Shown in pieces: positions 27,947 to 36,955 of a stretch of 64,000 nt of DNA. Position numbers and translations under genes: made by a program. The DNA is from Vibrio jasicida CAIM 1864 = LMG 25398. Lineage in GTDB: Bacteria > Pseudomonadota > Gammaproteobacteria > Enterobacterales > Vibrionaceae. Position 1 is the stretch's first letter. Each line of letters opens with the position of its first letter. The stretch is taken from positions 1 to 64,000 of the forward strand of contig NZ_BAOG01000045.1 in the NCBI RefSeq assembly GCF_000400365.1, in the 5' to 3' direction. The notes beneath the pieces were generated by a model, which saw only the letters and a program-made list of their open reading frames with translations, ran no database searches and was not told where the DNA came from.

Positions 27947-29884
27947 ATGAAGAAGCCCACGTTTGGGCCTTTGCAGCCCATCGCTGTATTTGCGCTATTT
28001 TCGCTTGCTTTTCTTTCCGTTTCGCGGATTTTACTTGCCATTTGGCTTTCTGACCGAATCGAATCTTTTAACGACCTTATTTATATTCTTGGTCAGGGCC
28101 TACGCGTAGACTTTGCCACCATCTGTTGGTTATTCATCCTTCCGGGCTTACTTTCTTCGCTATTACCTGTACAAGGAAAGGTCGGCGAATGCTGGAAATG
28201 GGTATTACGTTGCTGGATGGTCGCAGGTTTATGGATCATTGTTTACATGGAATTGGCAACCGCACCCTTTATTCAAGAGTACGACCTACGCCCAAATCGA
28301 TTATTTGTTGAATACCTAATTTATCCAAAAGAAGTGTTCAGCATGCTTTGGACTGGCTACAAATTAGAGCTGTTCATTGGTGCTGTAGGCACGGCAATTA
28401 CCCTTTTCCTTGGTTGGAAATGGAGCAAGAAACTAACCGACAACGCGAAGCAAGTAAGCTGGAAATGGCGACCTATCCTTGCCATTCTTGTCGTTTTGGT
28501 TGGTATCGCGGGTGCGCGTTCTTCTTTGGGTCATCGCCCTCTAAACCCCGCAATGGTAGCGTTTTCTAACGACCCGTTGATGAACGATCTCACACTAAAT
28601 TCTTCTTACTCTCTCTTGTTTGCTGTCAACAACATGAAGTCAGAGAGAAGCGCAGAGCAGTTCTATGGAAAAATGGATAACCAGAAGATGCTAGAACTTG
28701 TGCGCTCCTCTTCCGCGAAATCAAACTTTGATCCTTCAGTTCTTCCTACAATGAACAGCAATGAAGCGACCTATCAAGGTAAACCAAAGAACTTAGTCAT
28801 CTTGCTACAAGAAAGCCTAGGTGCTCAGTTTGTCGGAGAACTAGGAGGATTACCACTCACGCCCAATGTAGACAAGCTTATGGCTGAAGGTTGGAACTTT
28901 ACACAGCTATACGCAACAGGAACTCGCTCTGTTCGTGGTATTGAAGCAGTAACGACAGGCTTCCCACCATCACCATCACGTGCAGTTGTAAAACTAAGCA
29001 AAAGCCAAACGAACTTCTTTACTATCGCAGACCTTTTGAAAGCCAACGGCTACCACACCGAGTTTATTTATGGTGGCGAAGCAAACTTTGACAACATGAA
29101 GACCTTCTTTTTCGGCAATGGTTTTGATCAAATCATTGAAGAGAAAGATTACAAAAATCCAGAGTTTGTTGGATCTTGGGGGGTGAGCGATGAAGACCTG
29201 TACACCAAAGCAGACCAAGAATTTGAACGCCTGTCTAAGACCGATAAGCCCTTTTTCAGCTTAGTATTCAGTTCAAGTAACCACAGCCCATACGAATATC
29301 CAGAAGGAAAAATCGAGCCTTACGACTCTGAATACATGACACGCAATAACGCGGTGAAGTATTCGGATTACGCAATTGGTACTTTCTTTGATAAAGCCAA
29401 GAAATCGTCTTACTGGGATGACACGATCTTCATCATCATTGCAGACCACGATGCCCGTGTATCCGGTGCTAACTTAGTGCCTGTAAAACACTTCCACATC
29501 CCTGCATTGATTCTTGGTAAAGACATTAAGCCACGTAAAGACGACCGTATTGCTAATAACCTAGATATGCCACCTACGCTGCTTTCTTTGATTGGTGTGG
29601 ATGCGAAAACACCGATGATTGGCCGTGATCTTACTAAGCCTCTGGCACGCAAAGACGAACGTGCCATGATGCAATACGACAAGAACTTTGGTTACTTAAC
29701 CCGAGATAACCTCGTTGTGTTCTCGCCGGGCGAAAAGGTATCGACCATGCAGTACAACTTCGATAACCAAACCATGAAGCCTATCGAAGTGGACCCAGCT
29801 ATCGTTGAACGCGCTAAGGCCAACGCTTTGTTTGCCTCTAAGGCTTATCAAAACGACTGGTACTCTTCTAAAGTAACTAACTAG
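27947..29884 (+). CDS. LTA-synthase-like sulfatase family membrane enzyme
   Basis: 645 residues. About five membrane segments fill the first 190 residues, and a periplasmic sulfatase/alkaline-phosphatase-fold domain follows (about 280-590). Its start is KNLVILLQESLGAQF, with the Glu metal ligand. TGTRSVRGIEAV carries the Thr nucleophile, and IIADHDARVSG holds the distal metal ligands. Members transfer phosphoglycerol or phosphoethanolamine to envelope glycans or lipids; the acceptor here is unknown. Monocistronic, with terminator. Confidence 0.88.
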   Translation: MKKPTFGPLQPIAVFALFSLAFLSVSRILLAIWLSDRIESFNDLIYILGQGLRVDFATICWLFILPGLLSSLLPVQGKVGECWKWVLRCWMVAGLWIIVYMELATAPFIQEYDLRPNRLFVEYLIYPKEVFSMLWTGYKLELFIGAVGTAITLFLGWKWSKKLTDNAKQVSWKWRPILAILVVLVGIAGARSSLGHRPLNPAMVAFSNDPLMNDLTLNSSYSLLFAVNNMKSERSAEQFYGKMDNQKMLELVRSSSAKSNFDPSVLPTMNSNEATYQGKPKNLVILLQESLGAQFVGELGGLPLTPNVDKLMAEGWNFTQLYATGTRSVRGIEAVTTGFPPSPSRAVVKLSKSQTNFFTIADLLKANGYHTEFIYGGEANFDNMKTFFFGNGFDQIIEEKDYKNPEFVGSWGVSDEDLYTKADQEFERLSKTDKPFFSLVFSSSNHSPYEYPEGKIEPYDSEYMTRNNAVKYSDYAIGTFFDKAKKSSYWDDTIFIIIADHDARVSGANLVPVKHFHIPALILGKDIKPRKDDRIANNLDMPPTLLSLIGVDAKTPMIGRDLTKPLARKDERAMMQYDKNFGYLTRDNLVVFSPGEKVSTMQYNFDNQTMKPIEVDPAIVERAKANALFASKAYQNDWYSSKVTN

Positions 29885-29892
29885 ATAAAGAT

Positions 29893-29918
29893 AAGGAGCG
29901 CAACATGCGCTCCTTTTT
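29893..29918 (+). terminator. Terminator after the sulfatase gene
   Basis: AAGGAGCGCA and TGCGCTCCTT form a hairpin followed by a T-run, between convergent stops. Confidence 0.85.
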
Positions 29919-29921
29919 GCT

Positions 29922-31106
29922 TCACTGTTTCACTAGTGTGGTGCTAGCCGTTTTTCTTTTGCTTGACGAAGGCATTAACGTTGCGCTCAACAGTGCTATC
30001 CCCATCCCACCAGCGAGGATGAAATACATCAATACAAACTCTTGTGTATGAGCATAAGTCGCTGTGATAAGCCAATACGCGATAGGTCCAGTACTAAAGC
30101 TTAATGTGTACTTAACGGCGTAGATTCTGGAGCGCCATTTCACATCGGAATAACGGCCAATAAGCCAATCATTCACTGGTATTTGCGCGTATGTACACAG
30201 CATCAAACCAACAAACACAAGAACCAATGACCATTCATGAGTAACCGTCGCTAATAGGAGGAATAACAGTTGCCCACCAGCAATACAGGCGAGCAGCCTC
30301 TTGATATCAACGCGATCGAGCAACTCACCCACAACAAGCTGAATAAACGCAGCACAAACAAAAATCGATGTGGTTAACGTGCTTGAAAGGCTCAATGATT
30401 GGCTAAATTGTGCATCCATAATTTTAGGTAACGAGGTCGTCGTAGATTGAAAGACCAAACCACCAAAGAAGACAACCACCGCAGCACAAGCGAACAGCAC
30501 TTTGAGTTGTCGCAAAGGCATCGTTACGTCGTCACGTCTACTTTTCGCATGTTCGATATCAGTAACACCTTTCGATGCATACCAGTACACAATACCAGTT
30601 AATAAACACACAAGGCCTGGAACATAAAATGCGGCTTGCCAAGAGAACCGTTGGCACAACAAAGCGGTTCCCATTGCAGCAAACGCCAAACCCAAGTTAC
30701 CTGCTAGTCCATTTACTGCGATAGCCCTGCCTGTTTTGTTTGCAGAGCTAAAGATAAGTGCAATACCGACGGGATGATAAATCGCCGCAAACAAGGCTAT
30801 GGCACAAAGCCCCAGCCCCATTTGCCATGGCGTTTGCGCAAGAGCAGTAAATAATGCAGAGGTGCCCATCCCAAAGTAGAAAACGGTCATCATGCCTTTT
30901 CGGCTCCAACGATCCGCCAGCCAACCAGCTGGCAGGGACATAACGCCATAAACCAACATGGCTACGCTCCCCACTTGGAGCAGCGCTGCGTAACTCATGT
31001 CCCATTCTTTATGCAGCGTTAGTACAATAGAAGGAAAGATGAGCAAGAAGTAATGATTGAGCGCATGCCCCACATTGAGGACACCTGCGTGAAAGGAACG
31101 GTTCAT
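29922..31106 (-). CDS. MFS transporter, fosmidomycin-resistance (Fsr)-like
   Basis: 394 residues, about twelve membrane segments. The N-terminus (HAGVLNVGHALNHYFLLIFPS) resembles Fsr-type exporters, and the MFS motif is PAGWLADRWSRKGMM. Export of a small drug-like molecule is likely; the substrate is unknown. It is divergent from the AraC-type gene at 31.2 kb, the usual arrangement for a local regulator of an efflux gene. Confidence 0.85.
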   Translation of the reverse strand: MNRSFHAGVLNVGHALNHYFLLIFPSIVLTLHKEWDMSYAALLQVGSVAMLVYGVMSLPAGWLADRWSRKGMMTVFYFGMGTSALFTALAQTPWQMGLGLCAIALFAAIYHPVGIALIFSSANKTGRAIAVNGLAGNLGLAFAAMGTALLCQRFSWQAAFYVPGLVCLLTGIVYWYASKGVTDIEHAKSRRDDVTMPLRQLKVLFACAAVVVFFGGLVFQSTTTSLPKIMDAQFSQSLSLSSTLTTSIFVCAAFIQLVVGELLDRVDIKRLLACIAGGQLLFLLLATVTHEWSLVLVFVGLMLCTYAQIPVNDWLIGRYSDVKWRSRIYAVKYTLSFSTGPIAYWLITATYAHTQEFVLMYFILAGGMGIALLSATLMPSSSKRKTASTTLVKQ

Positions 31107-31264
31107 CTCGACTCCAAACCAAATAAAGGAAAGCTAACTAATGACAAGCTCAGTTTATCTGGCTAGCATTTGGCGTATAGATTCTATCAAGACAGGTTAT
31201 TGCTCAAATGAGCCAGAACATCAAAGCCATCAGTCTGGACGCCAGCATCAATCTCTAAGAAGCG

Positions 31265-31984
31265 GTGGTCACTCCCAAGCACTACCCCGATGGGCACGTC
31301 ATTGATTGGCATTGCCATCAACACAACCAATTGGTTTACGCCAGCAGTGGTGTGATGGCGGTCGAGACAGAATCTCAGCTATGGGTGGTTCCGCCTCAAA
31401 GAGCGGTGTGGATCCCGGCGCATGAGAGCCACAAGGTGTATATGTATGGCGATGCGGCAATGAAAAACGTCTACTTGTTACCAAGTATCGATACTGAGCT
31501 GCCAAACCAGAGTGATGTTCTCAACGTGTCACCAATGCTGCGTGAGATGATCATTCACCTTTCTGAGCAACCGGCCGACCAAGCCAGCACAGAGCCGTAT
31601 TGGCGTATTGTTCTGGTTTTGTTGGATCAGTTGAAAGTCGCGCCGCAAGCGTCCATTCAAATCCCTCTTCCCAACAATGCCAAACTTGGGCAGGTTTGTA
31701 ACTCACTGTTGGATGAGCCTGCGGATAATCGTTCATTAAAACAATGGGCAGAGGAAATTAACGTCAGCAGCCGCACTTTGAGCCGTTTGTTTCGCAATGA
31801 AGTTAGCATGTCTTTCATCGAGTATCGTCAACAAGCAAGGTTGTTCCTCTCTCTGACGTTGTTGGCGCAAAACCTCCCGGTCACCACCGTGGCACCGGAG
31901 TGTGGCTTTACCAGCGTGAGTGCTTTTAATCATCTATTCAAACATAGCTTTGGGGTGACGCCGGGTCGCTTCTTCATGAATTAG
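31265..31984 (+). CDS. AraC family regulator, probably shortened by an in-frame stop
   Basis: 239 residues from GTG 31265: an N-terminal cupin ligand-binding domain (HYPDGHVIDWHCHQHNQLVY) and a C-terminal double helix-turn-helix (WAEEINVSSRTLSRLFRNE; APECGFTSVSAFNHLFKHSFGVTPGRF). An ATG at 31208 lies in the same frame, but codon 17 is TAA (31256-31258), followed directly by EAVVTPKHYPDGH, which continues the cupin. The gene may have lost its original start region to a nonsense change, with possible re-initiation at GTG. It is divergent from the Fsr-like exporter, which it probably regulates. Confidence 0.75.
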   Translation: MVTPKHYPDGHVIDWHCHQHNQLVYASSGVMAVETESQLWVVPPQRAVWIPAHESHKVYMYGDAAMKNVYLLPSIDTELPNQSDVLNVSPMLREMIIHLSEQPADQASTEPYWRIVLVLLDQLKVAPQASIQIPLPNNAKLGQVCNSLLDEPADNRSLKQWAEEINVSSRTLSRLFRNEVSMSFIEYRQQARLFLSLTLLAQNLPVTTVAPECGFTSVSAFNHLFKHSFGVTPGRFFMN

Positions 31985-32238
31985 TGTTGAATATTGAGAA
32001 CAGATAACACCCACATTTGATGCACTCAGAAAACAATCGAACACTCAGAGCTCCTGACTGACCTATCTTCTGAAGATTCTACCCAACACGCAATTTGCGT
32101 ACTTACTCACTAACAAGGCGTAAATAATCAGAAAAACGTTTAATAATGTGCTTTTTAGGCATTCCCATTCAGACTTCAATAAATTAGACTCAAGCCAATG
32201 CCCAAGAAGTTTGAATTATTGATAAAAAAGGAATGCCA
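31985..32238. other. Intergenic region, nothing recognised
   Basis: About 250 bp between the AraC gene and the next gene. No hairpin terminator, RNA gene or small frame is convincing. Confidence 0.4.
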
Positions 32239-32622
32239 ATGAGCTCAAGTATGATCCTTAATGAGTCGCTAATTGTAAGTGGTCGAGATATTCCACTGAA
32301 AGAATTGTTGTATGCGAAGCGTGTGCTTGATAACTACATGGCCGTAGCAAAAGAAAGCAGCCCACTTGAACTGCTCACAGAGATGAAAACCGCGGCAAAA
32401 CAAGTTGAATACTTCACAACGGAGAGTAACCCTTGTGAAGCACGCAACGTGATCAGCGCGATGATTGATAAGGTGGAGACCGCTGAATCCTTTGATTCGT
32501 TTAAAGCGCTCGCGGGCGAACCTTCTCAAGCACTGAATGAATTGATTGAAGATCGTGCGAAGCTCATTAAGCACGAGCGTGAATTATTACTGGCGTCGGG
32601 TTACGACGCGTCTCGCATCTGA
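32239..32622 (+). CDS. Conserved-looking small helical protein of unknown function
   Basis: 127 residues. ATG 32239 is chosen because AAGGA is 6 bp upstream, while it touches the earlier ATG at 32233. It is acidic, soluble and predicted all-helical, with no signal peptide or membrane segment and a single Cys (NPCEARN). I do not recognise the family. It is monocistronic with a strong terminator, and codon use matches the core genes. Confidence 0.7.
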   Translation: MSSSMILNESLIVSGRDIPLKELLYAKRVLDNYMAVAKESSPLELLTEMKTAAKQVEYFTTESNPCEARNVISAMIDKVETAESFDSFKALAGEPSQALNELIEDRAKLIKHERELLLASGYDASRI

Positions 32623-32645
32623 TCGCTACCTTGGTAGCTGCGCAT

Positions 32646-32676
32646 TAAAAAAGGAGCTCATTAAGCTCCTTTTTTA
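32646..32676. terminator. Terminator between convergent genes
   Basis: AAAAAAGGAGCT and AGCTCCTTTTTT form a hairpin with long A- and T-runs; it can serve both directions. Confidence 0.85.
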
Positions 32677-32699
32677 ATTTCAAGATTCTCGATACGGTC

Positions 32700-33434
32700 T
32701 TACAACCCCATATCTTCGGTAATCTCTTTAATTTGTTTCAGATCCATTTTATGGACCTCGATCAGCTGGTCAATTTGGCTTAAGCGAGAATTTGCTTCGT
32801 CGTGCTTATCACAAGCATCAGATTTTACATCCCACGACTTACCTTCTAAGAAAACATCACACTCTTTCTTGAGCGTTTCAATCTTAGGGAGTAACGATTT
32901 ACGCTCTTTCTCAAGGGCATCCAGATCTTGTGAAATCTGCATTTCTTTTTTGAATACTTCGCGCGAACGCTCGAACATCGTAGCTTGCATGTCAGCCTGA
33001 CGGTTCAGCTTATCATTCTCCGTTTTGGTCGAGCTTAGCTTATCCATCTGCTGCTTCACTTGTGCTTCAAGAGACAGGTTCACTTTTTCAACTTCTGTCA
33101 GTTGTTCTTGCAGCGCATTTAGTTCAGCCTTGTGTGTTTCTTCTTTCTCAGCTAGCAGAGTAGCGACTTTAGCGTCGATTTCTTTATCTAAACCTGCTTC
33201 ACGTGTTTTTACTTGAGACACCAAGTCAGACTTGTCATTCACAAGTGCTTGGTATTTCGCTTCTAATACTTGATAAGTCGATTCCCATTTATTTGCCGTT
33301 AGAACAGAACCGGCTAAACCACCAAAAGCGAGGCCTAGCACAGCGGCAATACCGATGTAAAAATGAGTACGCTTATCGCGCTCCTCAATGACGACTACTT
33401 CGTCTTGATCTTCAATGTTGTTTTGAGAAGTCAC
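32700..33434 (-). CDS. Membrane-anchored coiled-coil protein of unknown function
   Basis: 244 residues: an acidic cytoplasmic N-terminus (about 1-22), one membrane segment (FYIGIAAVLGLAFGGLAGSVL, about 25-46), then long heptad-rich coiled coil to the C-terminus. Two cysteines (KKECDVF, SDACDKH) may form a disulfide if that part is periplasmic. The layout suggests an envelope or cell-division-linked structural protein, but I do not recognise a family. A 52-residue membrane protein gene lies 32 bp upstream on the same strand. Confidence 0.75.
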   Translation of the reverse strand: MTSQNNIEDQDEVVVIEERDKRTHFYIGIAAVLGLAFGGLAGSVLTANKWESTYQVLEAKYQALVNDKSDLVSQVKTREAGLDKEIDAKVATLLAEKEETHKAELNALQEQLTEVEKVNLSLEAQVKQQMDKLSSTKTENDKLNRQADMQATMFERSREVFKKEMQISQDLDALEKERKSLLPKIETLKKECDVFLEGKSWDVKSDACDKHDEANSRLSQIDQLIEVHKMDLKQIKEITEDMGL

Positions 33435-33466
33435 TGTATCTTACTCCGAGGACTCTACTTGATTCG

Positions 33467-33625
33467 CTAGCGAGTGAGTTCCGCTATCATGATTGATGCG
33501 GTATAAATTAAGAATGCACCGATCAATGTAATAACGGTCGCTTTTTGGACTTTTTCATTGGTACGGTAACGAAATAACACGAATGCTAACGCGACCAATA
33601 CCGCAATGGCTAATAATCTGGTCAT
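33467..33625 (-). CDS. Small membrane protein, 52 residues
   Basis: Begins ATG 33625 with AGGAGG a few bp upstream, a strong ribosome binding site. It encodes two hydrophobic segments (LLAIAVLVALAFVLF and VITLIGAFLIYTASIMI) joined by a basic loop (RYRTNEKVQKA). It is followed 32 bp later by the coiled-coil gene, so the two are likely co-transcribed. Function unknown; it falls below usual gene-length cut-offs. Confidence 0.7.
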   Translation of the reverse strand: MTRLLAIAVLVALAFVLFRYRTNEKVQKATVITLIGAFLIYTASIMIAELTR

Positions 33626-33987
33626 ACTGCCTCCTTGTCCAATAATGAGAACCTATCTGATTCCATAGACAGTCTCGCAAAAATTCATTGTAACCTATTT
33701 CTACGAGGCATACGGTCAACATAGCGTAGATTTTAAAGTGATTGCTCCCGTTTTGATCAAATTAATCTCCTATCTTGAACAACTTATCATCACCTCACCA
33801 ATACCACATTGAACAAACTGATAGGGGCTTGGCCGGCCATTGGCCACTTAAATGCCCTCGCTAGGAAAACATTTCGTTCAAGAATCGTCCGACTATGACT
33901 TTGATGCTATTCCAACCCGCATAATGTGTTGAAAATAAATCTGCAATTGGGTGTTGAAATGGTAAAAAAACATGATAGAGTTCACAC
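33626..33987. other. Intergenic region upstream of the glycine riboswitch, no gene
   Basis: About 360 bp containing divergent promoters for the small membrane protein and the riboswitch transcript. A GC-rich palindromic patch (TTGGCCGGCCATTGGCCA, about 33827) stands out but has no assigned role. Confidence 0.4.
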
Positions 33988-34012
33988 GTTAATGATGACC
34001 AGCATCATTAAC
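33988..34012. promoter_or_regulatory. Perfect inverted repeat just upstream of the glycine riboswitch
   Basis: GTTAATGATG and CATCATTAAC, ten-base arms with a 5-base spacer. It lies about 40 bp before the first aptamer, in the likely promoter, and looks like an operator for a dimeric regulator. It could instead be the first hairpin of the transcript. Confidence 0.5.
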
Positions 34013-34047
34013 TAACCTTTACTCATTTTATTGAGTAAATGTTCCGA

Positions 34048-34256
34048 TGAAGACTGCAGGAGAGTGGTTATTAACTAAATATTAACATTTAGTTAGCGTA
34101 ACTCGCCGAAGAATTAACTATTTCAGGTGCTACTTAGGTAGCGGGGACTGTAGTTGGAGGAACCTCTGGAGAGAACCGTTAAATCGGTCGCCGAAGGAGC
34201 AAGTCTTACACATTTGTGTAGGGTGAAACTCTCAGGCAAAAGGACAGAGGAGTGGA
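34048..34256 (+). ncRNA. Tandem glycine riboswitch controlling agcS
   Basis: Two gcvT-type aptamers in series. The first has GCAGGAGAG, CGCCGAAGAA and CAGGTGCT. The second has CTCTGGAGAGAACC, GTCGCCGAAGGAGCAAG and AACTCTCAGGCAAAAGGACAG, the diagnostic glycine-aptamer core. They are joined by a short linker near 34150-34165 and end about 120 bp before the symporter start. In V. cholerae the equivalent element turns on a Na+/alanine-glycine symporter when glycine is bound, and the same target follows here. Confidence 0.93.
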
Positions 34257-34374
34257 AAGTAACAACCTGACTATTTGGCGTTCCCGCCTACTTTAAATAG
34301 CTTGGCTCTATTAGAGATCCTTGATCTCGTCCTTTCCCTCTTCTCCTTATTAGTTGTTTTATTAAGGGGAAATC

Positions 34375-35751
34375 ATGAACGACCTACAATCTTTACTTCA
34401 AACCATTGATAACTTTGTCTGGGGTCCACCACTGCTACTATTGCTCGTGGGTACCGGTGTTTACTTCACTTTTAGCTTAGGCTTGATCCAATTTAAGCAC
34501 CTACCAACTGCGTTAGCGATGGTATTCAGTAAAGATAAGTCATCTGATAAACAGGGTGACGTTTCTAGCTTTGCAGCGTTATGTACAGCGCTATCTGCAA
34601 CAATCGGTACAGGTAACATCGTTGGAGTTGCAACCGCAATCAAACTCGGCGGTCCTGGTGCCCTATTCTGGATGTGGCTTGCCGCTTTATTCGGAATGGC
34701 TACCAAATACGCTGAGTGTCTTCTTGCGGTGAAATACCGTCGTGTTGACGACAAAGGCCAAATGATTGGTGGTCCTATGTACTACCTGCAATATGGTGTT
34801 GGCTCGAAAGCGCTAGCTATCATGTTCGCGGTATTTGCATTGGGCGTTGCCTGTTTTGGTATCGGCACCTTCCCACAAGTGAATGCCATTCTTGATGCAA
34901 GTGAGATTTCTCTCGGTGTAGACCGCGGGCTGTCAGCTTTCATCCTGACACTACTGGTGGCTTTCGTTACATTAGGTGGTATCAAGTCGATTGCAAGCGT
35001 AGCAGGTAAAGTGGTTCCTGCAATGGCGCTATTTTATGTGCTAGCGTGTTTGAGTGTGATCATCATGAACGCAGACCAATTGCTAAACGCAGTTGAGTTA
35101 GTGTTGGTGTCTGCATTCACTTCAACCGCAGCAACGGGTGGTTTCTTGGGTGCAAGCATTATGCTGGCAATCCAATCTGGTATCGCACGTGGTGTATTCT
35201 CAAACGAATCAGGTTTGGGTAGTGCGCCAATGGCAGCCGCAGCAGCGAAAACGGACTCTTGTGTTAAACAAGGTCTGATTTCAATGACGGGTACCTTCTT
35301 CGATACCATCATCATTTGTACCATGACAGGTCTTACTTTGATCCTTACGGGTGCATGGCAAAGTGACCTTGCAGGTGCAGCGATGACAACACACGCATTT
35401 GCCGTTGGTTTGAACGCCGAAACATTAGGCCCAATGCTGGTGTCTATCGGTCTTATGTTCTTCGCATTTACCACCATTCTTGGTTGGAACTACTACGGTG
35501 AGCGTTGCGTTGTGTTCCTATTCGGTACCAAAGCTGTGCTTCCATACAAACTGATTTTCGTTGGTTTGGTGGCATCTGGTGCGTTCCTTCACCTTGATAT
35601 GATTTGGCTACTGGCTGATATCGTAAACGGCCTGATGGCAATTCCTAACCTGATTGGTTTGATTGCTCTACGCCACGTGGTGTTGGAAGAGACGAAGCTG
35701 TTCTTCAAGCCATCTTCTCAAACAGATGATTTTGATGCTGTAAAAGCCTAA
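34375..35751 (+). CDS. Na+:alanine/glycine symporter (AgcS family)
   Basis: 458 residues, about ten to eleven membrane segments. Family signatures are visible: SATIGTGNIVGVATAIKLGGPG near residue 75, SNESGLGSAPMAAAAAKTDS near residue 280, and GWNYYGERC near the C-terminus. It imports glycine or alanine with Na+. Expression is expected to respond to glycine through the tandem riboswitch directly upstream, so surplus glycine can be taken up or cleared together with the gcv system. Strong terminator downstream. Confidence 0.94.
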   Translation: MNDLQSLLQTIDNFVWGPPLLLLLVGTGVYFTFSLGLIQFKHLPTALAMVFSKDKSSDKQGDVSSFAALCTALSATIGTGNIVGVATAIKLGGPGALFWMWLAALFGMATKYAECLLAVKYRRVDDKGQMIGGPMYYLQYGVGSKALAIMFAVFALGVACFGIGTFPQVNAILDASEISLGVDRGLSAFILTLLVAFVTLGGIKSIASVAGKVVPAMALFYVLACLSVIIMNADQLLNAVELVLVSAFTSTAATGGFLGASIMLAIQSGIARGVFSNESGLGSAPMAAAAAKTDSCVKQGLISMTGTFFDTIIICTMTGLTLILTGAWQSDLAGAAMTTHAFAVGLNAETLGPMLVSIGLMFFAFTTILGWNYYGERCVVFLFGTKAVLPYKLIFVGLVASGAFLHLDMIWLLADIVNGLMAIPNLIGLIALRHVVLEETKLFFKPSSQTDDFDAVKA

Positions 35752-35768
35752 AAACGAGTTAGAAACTT

Positions 35769-35797
35769 TAAGCCCGCTGTTCACAGCGGGCTTTTTT
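35769..35797 (+). terminator. Terminator of the symporter gene
   Basis: AAGCCCGCTG pairs with CAGCGGGCTT, then a T-run. Confidence 0.87.
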
Positions 35798-36205
35798 ATC
35801 CTCAAGTTTTATATTTAACCTCTCCGACGATCCTCTTTACGGTTTATTTACCATCATCTATTTTACTCTCCAACTGGCTAATAATCGCTTTCAAGTTATC
35901 AAATAATTAAATATATAATGATATATACGACAATATTTTATTAAAAACCATCAAGACTCATTATTTAGCAAACTCTAAACCATATTAATTGTGTGTAATT
36001 ATATCCATCATCACTGAAGCTACATCACTAAATAGAATATTAATATGGCATAGAGTTGATGTTTTACTATGATTATGTTTTCTTCTATCAATAGACAGTT
36101 ATTGCGATAATAAATTTTAGTCACCAATTGGTAACCTTTATTCATATACTATGAGATGTGAAGATTCTTCTCACCTCTTGAACATTATAATAAAAAAATA
36201 ACCGT
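35798..36205. other. AT-rich region upstream of the toxR-like gene
   Basis: About 400 bp, very AT-rich, no gene seen. It marks the left edge of the aerolysin locus and should hold the promoter of the regulator pair. Such composition is typical of H-NS-silenced acquired DNA; that is inference. Confidence 0.45.
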
Positions 36206-36955
36206 ATGATTTTATATAACCCTATAAAAAACACGCTTTCTAATGGTGATATTACGATAAAAATTGGGTATCGCGAGTCACAGATTCTCACGTTATTGCT
36301 CGACCAATCCCCCGAAGTCGTTAAGAAACAGGATATCGTACAATATGCGTGGGGAAACGAATATATCGGTGAAACGTCATTAGCAAAAAGTATCAGTGTT
36401 CTCAGACAAGGCTTTGTTAAAGTGGGAGTGAGAGAATCACCAATTGTTACTGTCCCGAAAATTGGGTATCGATTAGTCAAAGGTGTACTGCTCAACGAAT
36501 GCTTAATCGCAGTCACTCCCTCCGTTAAAACAACTGAAGCTATACGGGAAGACACGCCAACGTTCACTCCCACTATCAAACATGAATCGAACTACAAAAG
36601 CCTAGCGTGTTACATCTTGTCTCTTGGCATTTTGTTTGCTGCGAGCTTGGTTGGGGCGAGTAAGTTTCACAGTAAGTACAATCATCCACAGCGTAACAAC
36701 GCGCTGAAGGAGCATTCTGTCGGGATGCTCGAGGTCTACACCGATCCTAATACGCAGTTATCGGTTCGCCTTGGAAAATTGCTGACGAAACATCAGTGCG
36801 TTTGTGTCGTTTACATTGAAGAAAATGACCAGTTCTCTGAGATGTCTTGGTTAAACAAACAAACACGAAAATCGATCAATGTGTTCTATACCCAAACGCA
36901 GTTTGAGCAAGCTTCAGAGACAATCGCTCAATTCATTGCAGAGGAAAACCGATGA
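36206..36955 (+). CDS. ToxR/CadC/VtrA-like transmembrane winged-helix regulator
   Basis: 249 residues. Residues 1-95 are a winged helix of the OmpR/ToxR type (GYRESQILTLLL, VVKKQDIVQYAWG, SLAKSISVLRQGF, IVTVPKIGYRLV). One membrane segment follows at about 133-150 (CYILSLGILFAASLVGA), then a periplasmic domain of about 95 residues with a CVC pair. So it probably binds DNA from the inner membrane while sensing a periplasmic signal. Its end overlaps the next gene by 4 bp, as in toxRS and vtrAC. The neighbouring aerolysin genes are the obvious targets. Confidence 0.82.
   Translation: MILYNPIKNTLSNGDITIKIGYRESQILTLLLDQSPEVVKKQDIVQYAWGNEYIGETSLAKSISVLRQGFVKVGVRESPIVTVPKIGYRLVKGVLLNECLIAVTPSVKTTEAIREDTPTFTPTIKHESNYKSLACYILSLGILFAASLVGASKFHSKYNHPQRNNALKEHSVGMLEVYTDPNTQLSVRLGKLLTKHQCVCVVYIEENDQFSEMSWLNKQTRKSINVFYTQTQFEQASETIAQFIAEENR

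Noticed and set aside
36142..36579. 145-codon minus-strand frame opposite the ToxR-like gene
   Set aside because: Shadow of the winged-helix coding region, no supporting features.
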